From: Roseateles sp.
Lineage (GTDB): Bacteria; Pseudomonadota; Gammaproteobacteria; Burkholderiales; Burkholderiaceae
Assembly (NCBI GenBank): GCA_019232985.1
Contig: JAFAMW010000053.1
Coordinates: 1 to 56,394 of the forward strand
DNA length: 56,394 nucleotides
Direction: 5' to 3'
Part shown: positions 54,142-56,394 of the stretch, one piece after another
Layout of the letters: the number at the start of each line of letters is the position of its first letter
How positions within the stretch are numbered: the stretch's first letter is position 1
Program-made: the position numbers and the translations under genes
Notes under the pieces: model-generated
Seen by the model: the letters and a program-made list of their open reading frames with translations, nothing else
Databases searched by the model: none
Told to the model about the DNA's origin: nothing

Positions 54142-56313
54142 ATGAAAACACGCTCCTGCGTCCTCGCGCTGCTCGGCTGCGGCCTGCTGAGCCTGGCCCA
54201 TGGTCAGGACGACCCCGACCGCCGCGCCGCCGCGCTCGTGTCCCGGATGACCCTGGACGAGAAGATCCGCACCGTGTTCGGCTATTTCTCGACCGACTTC
54301 GACGGCCACCCGCCGCCGCGCGAGGGCATCCCGTACAGCGCCGGCTTCGTCTACGGCGTGCCGCGCCTGGGCGTGCCGAACCGCTACGAGACCGACGCGG
54401 GCATGGGCGTGGCCACGCAGCGCGGCCCGGCGCCGCGCGAGCGCACGTCGCTGCCTTCGGGCCTCGCGATCGCGGCGAGCTGGAGCCCCGAGCTGGCCCT
54501 GGCCGGCGGCGCGATGATCGGCCGGGAGGCGCGCGCGGCGGGCCATAACGTGATGCTCGCGGGCGGCGCGAACCTCGTGCGCGAGCCGCGCAACGGCCGC
54601 AACTTCGAGTACGCGGGCGAGGACCCCTGGCTCGCCGGCGTGATCGTCGGCGCCGAGGTGCGCGGCATCCAGTCCAACCACATCGTCTCGACGATCAAGC
54701 ATTTCGCGCTCAACGACCAGGAGACCGAGCGCGGCCGCATCGACGTGAAGCTTGCCGACGCGGCCGCGCGCACGAGCGACCTGCTCGCGTTCCAGATCGC
54801 GATCGAGCGCGGCGAGCCGGGCTCGATCATGTGCTCGTACAACCGCGTGAACGGCGCCTACGCCTGCGAGAACGACTACCTGCTGAACCAGGTGCTCAAG
54901 CGCGACTGGGGCTTCCGCGGCTACGTGATGTCGGACTGGGGCGCCACGCATTCGACGGTCGAGGCGGCCAGGGCCGGCCTCGACCAGGAATCGGGCTGGC
55001 CGTTCGACAAGTCGCCGTATTTCAACGGGGCGCTGAAGGAAGCCGTCGAGAACGGCCATGTGCCGGCCGCGCGGCTCGACGACATGGCGCGCCGCATCGT
55101 GCGCAGCCTGGCTGCGACCGGCGTGCTCGACCACCCGGTGCCGGCGACCCCTGGCGACGTTGCCGATCCCCAGGCCGACGAGGCCGTGTCGCAGGCCGCG
55201 GCCGAGGCCGCGATCGTGCTGCTGAAGAACGAGGGCAGGGTGCTGCCGCTCGCGGCCGGCCTGCAGCGCGTCGCGATCATCGGCGGCCATGCCGACAAGG
55301 GCGTGCTCTCGGGCGGCGGTTCGTCGCAGGTCTATCCGCGCGGCGGCCTTGCCGTGCCCAACGAGGGCCCCGACGACTTCCCGGGCCCGCAGGTCTATTT
55401 CCCGTCGTCGCCGCTCGAGCAGCTGCGCAAGCTCAACGGCGCGGCGTTCAGCTACGCCGACGGCAAGGACGCCGCCGCCGCCGCGCAGCTCGCCAGGCAG
55501 AGCGACGTGGCGATCGTGTTCGCGACGCAATGGACCGGCGAGAGCCTGGACCAGGCCTCGCTCGCGCTGCCGGGGCAGCAGGACGCGCTGATCGCGGCCG
55601 TCGCGGCCGCGAACCCGCGTACCGTCGTCGTGCTCGAGACCGGCGGCCCGGTCACGATGCCCTGGCTCGGCCAGGTCCAGGGCGTCGTCGAGGCCTGGTA
55701 CCCGGGCACGAGCGGCGGCGCCGCGATCGCGCGCGTGCTCGCCGGCGCGGTCAACCCCTCGGGCCACCTGCCGGTGACCTTCCCGCGCGGCACGGACCAG
55801 CTGCCGCGGCCCCGACTGACCGAGGCGTCGACCGCGGCGACGATCCCGCAGCTCGACTACAACGTCGAGGGCGCGGCGGTCGGCTACAAGTGGTTCGAGC
55901 TCAAGCACCTGCAGCCGCTGTTCGCGTTCGGCCATGGCCTGTCGTACACGAGCTTCGAGTACGGCACGCCGAAGGTCGAGCTGCACGACGGCCGCGCGAG
56001 CGTGCACGTGACGGTGCGCAACAGCGGCGCGCGCGCCGGCGACGCGGTGGCCCAGGTCTACGCGGCGCCGGTCGGCGGCGGCTGGGAAGCGCCGCGCCGC
56101 CTTGTCGGCTGGGTCAAGCTCACGCTCGCGCCCGGCGAGCAGCGCGCCGCCACGGTCGACGTCGACCCGCGCCTGCTCGCGGTCTACGCGGGCGGCGCCT
56201 GGCAGCAGCGCGCCGGCGACTATGTGTTCGAGGTCGGCGGCTCGTCGCAGGGGCCGCTCGCGAGCGTGCACGCGCGGCTCGGCGCACACAAGGTGGATCA
56301 GCGCGGACGTTGA
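54142..56313 (+). CDS. GH3 beta-glucosidase, exported
   Basis: 723-residue exported beta-glucosidase with a signal peptide (about 1-22, ending LAHGQDD). The nucleophile is D265 in VMSDWGATH; KHFALNDQE and SYNRVNG are typical of the family. The second alpha/beta domain and a C-terminal fibronectin-like domain are complete, with FAFGHGLSYTSFEY. It lacks the PA14-like insert of the other GH3. I prefer ATG 54142 (MKTRSCV); ATG 54133 is possible. The last 16 bp overlap the convergent hydrolase gene. Last gene of the gtsA-glk-gluP group. Confidence 0.93.
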   Translation: MKTRSCVLALLGCGLLSLAHGQDDPDRRAAALVSRMTLDEKIRTVFGYFSTDFDGHPPPREGIPYSAGFVYGVPRLGVPNRYETDAGMGVATQRGPAPRERTSLPSGLAIAASWSPELALAGGAMIGREARAAGHNVMLAGGANLVREPRNGRNFEYAGEDPWLAGVIVGAEVRGIQSNHIVSTIKHFALNDQETERGRIDVKLADAAARTSDLLAFQIAIERGEPGSIMCSYNRVNGAYACENDYLLNQVLKRDWGFRGYVMSDWGATHSTVEAARAGLDQESGWPFDKSPYFNGALKEAVENGHVPAARLDDMARRIVRSLAATGVLDHPVPATPGDVADPQADEAVSQAAAEAAIVLLKNEGRVLPLAAGLQRVAIIGGHADKGVLSGGGSSQVYPRGGLAVPNEGPDDFPGPQVYFPSSPLEQLRKLNGAAFSYADGKDAAAAAQLARQSDVAIVFATQWTGESLDQASLALPGQQDALIAAVAAANPRTVVVLETGGPVTMPWLGQVQGVVEAWYPGTSGGAAIARVLAGAVNPSGHLPVTFPRGTDQLPRPRLTEASTAATIPQLDYNVEGAAVGYKWFELKHLQPLFAFGHGLSYTSFEYGTPKVELHDGRASVHVTVRNSGARAGDAVAQVYAAPVGGGWEAPRRLVGWVKLTLAPGEQRAATVDVDPRLLAVYAGGAWQQRAGDYVFEVGGSSQGPLASVHARLGAHKVDQRGR

Positions 56314-56394
56314 TCCAGCAAGGCGAGGGCGGCATCTGCGAAGGCGTCGGGTCGCTCCTGCGGCGGGTTGTGCCCGACCCCTTCGAGGCGGCGA
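56298..56394 (-). CDS. Alpha/beta hydrolase, C-terminal end only, cut by window edge
   Basis: Thirty-one C-terminal residues plus stop are visible: EGVGHNPPQERPDAFADAAL and LLDQRPR. GVGHNPPQERPD is the typical catalytic-histidine region of alpha/beta-hydrolase fold esterases. The rest lies beyond the right edge. It converges on the GH3 gene and overlaps it by 16 bp. Confidence 0.75.
   Translation of the reverse strand, partial: RRLEGVGHNPPQERPDAFADAALALLDQRPR

Overview
This is a gene-dense, very G+C-rich chromosomal segment (about 70% or more by eye; not computed) from a Gram-negative bacterium. A glycine-cleavage operon behind a tandem glycine riboswitch, TctD/QseB-like two-component systems, SlyX, an EmrAB/NodT-type tripartite pump and a GtsA-type sugar-binding protein together suggest a betaproteobacterium, probably Burkholderiales. 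That placement is inference and the genus is not resolved. No rRNA, tRNA, CRISPR array, transposase or phage gene was seen.

Left part (1-7.8 kb): gcvT-gcvH-gcvP on the minus strand (gcvP runs off the left edge) with a two-aptamer glycine riboswitch ahead of gcvT. Divergent to it lie a response regulator, a sensor kinase and a DegP/HtrA protease. TTAA half-sites 11 bp apart lie before the regulator and before degP.

Metal and efflux part (7.9-21.5 kb): a copper P-type ATPase, an OsmC-like protein, a nickel/cobalt efflux protein with its CsoR/RcnR-family repressor and a very clear operator, a DUF1345 protein, an MFS carrier, an orphan binding protein coupled to an HD-GYP protein, and an EmrA-EmrB-NodT efflux operon divergent from an HxlR regulator.

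Middle part (21.5-31.8 kb): a GAF protein with a degenerate receiver, an orphan ABC half-exporter, SlyX, a prolyl oligopeptidase, a secondary-alcohol dehydrogenase, a flavin reductase-like protein, a methyltransferase, a monocarboxylate-type Na+ symporter with its 58-residue DUF3311 partner, a small basic protein, and a HigB-HigA toxin-antitoxin pair.

Right part (31.8-56.3 kb): a beta-glucoside utilisation locus. A LacI repressor faces a TonB-dependent receptor whose strong promoter carries a perfect palindromic operator. GH1 beta-glucosidase, a complete CUT1 sugar ABC transporter, a flavin-dependent halogenase, a GH30 enzyme and an SGNH-type hydrolase follow on the same strand. A convergent GH3, a second two-component system, a GtsA-like binding protein without its own permeases, glucokinase, a GluP/FucP-type sugar carrier and a second GH3 complete it. 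The likely flow is import of a beta-glucoside across the outer membrane, periplasmic and cytoplasmic hydrolysis, glucose uptake and phosphorylation. The halogenase in the transporter operon is the most unusual part. 11-bp-spaced TTAA half-sites also flank the second two-component system, at the GH3 and gtsA promoters.
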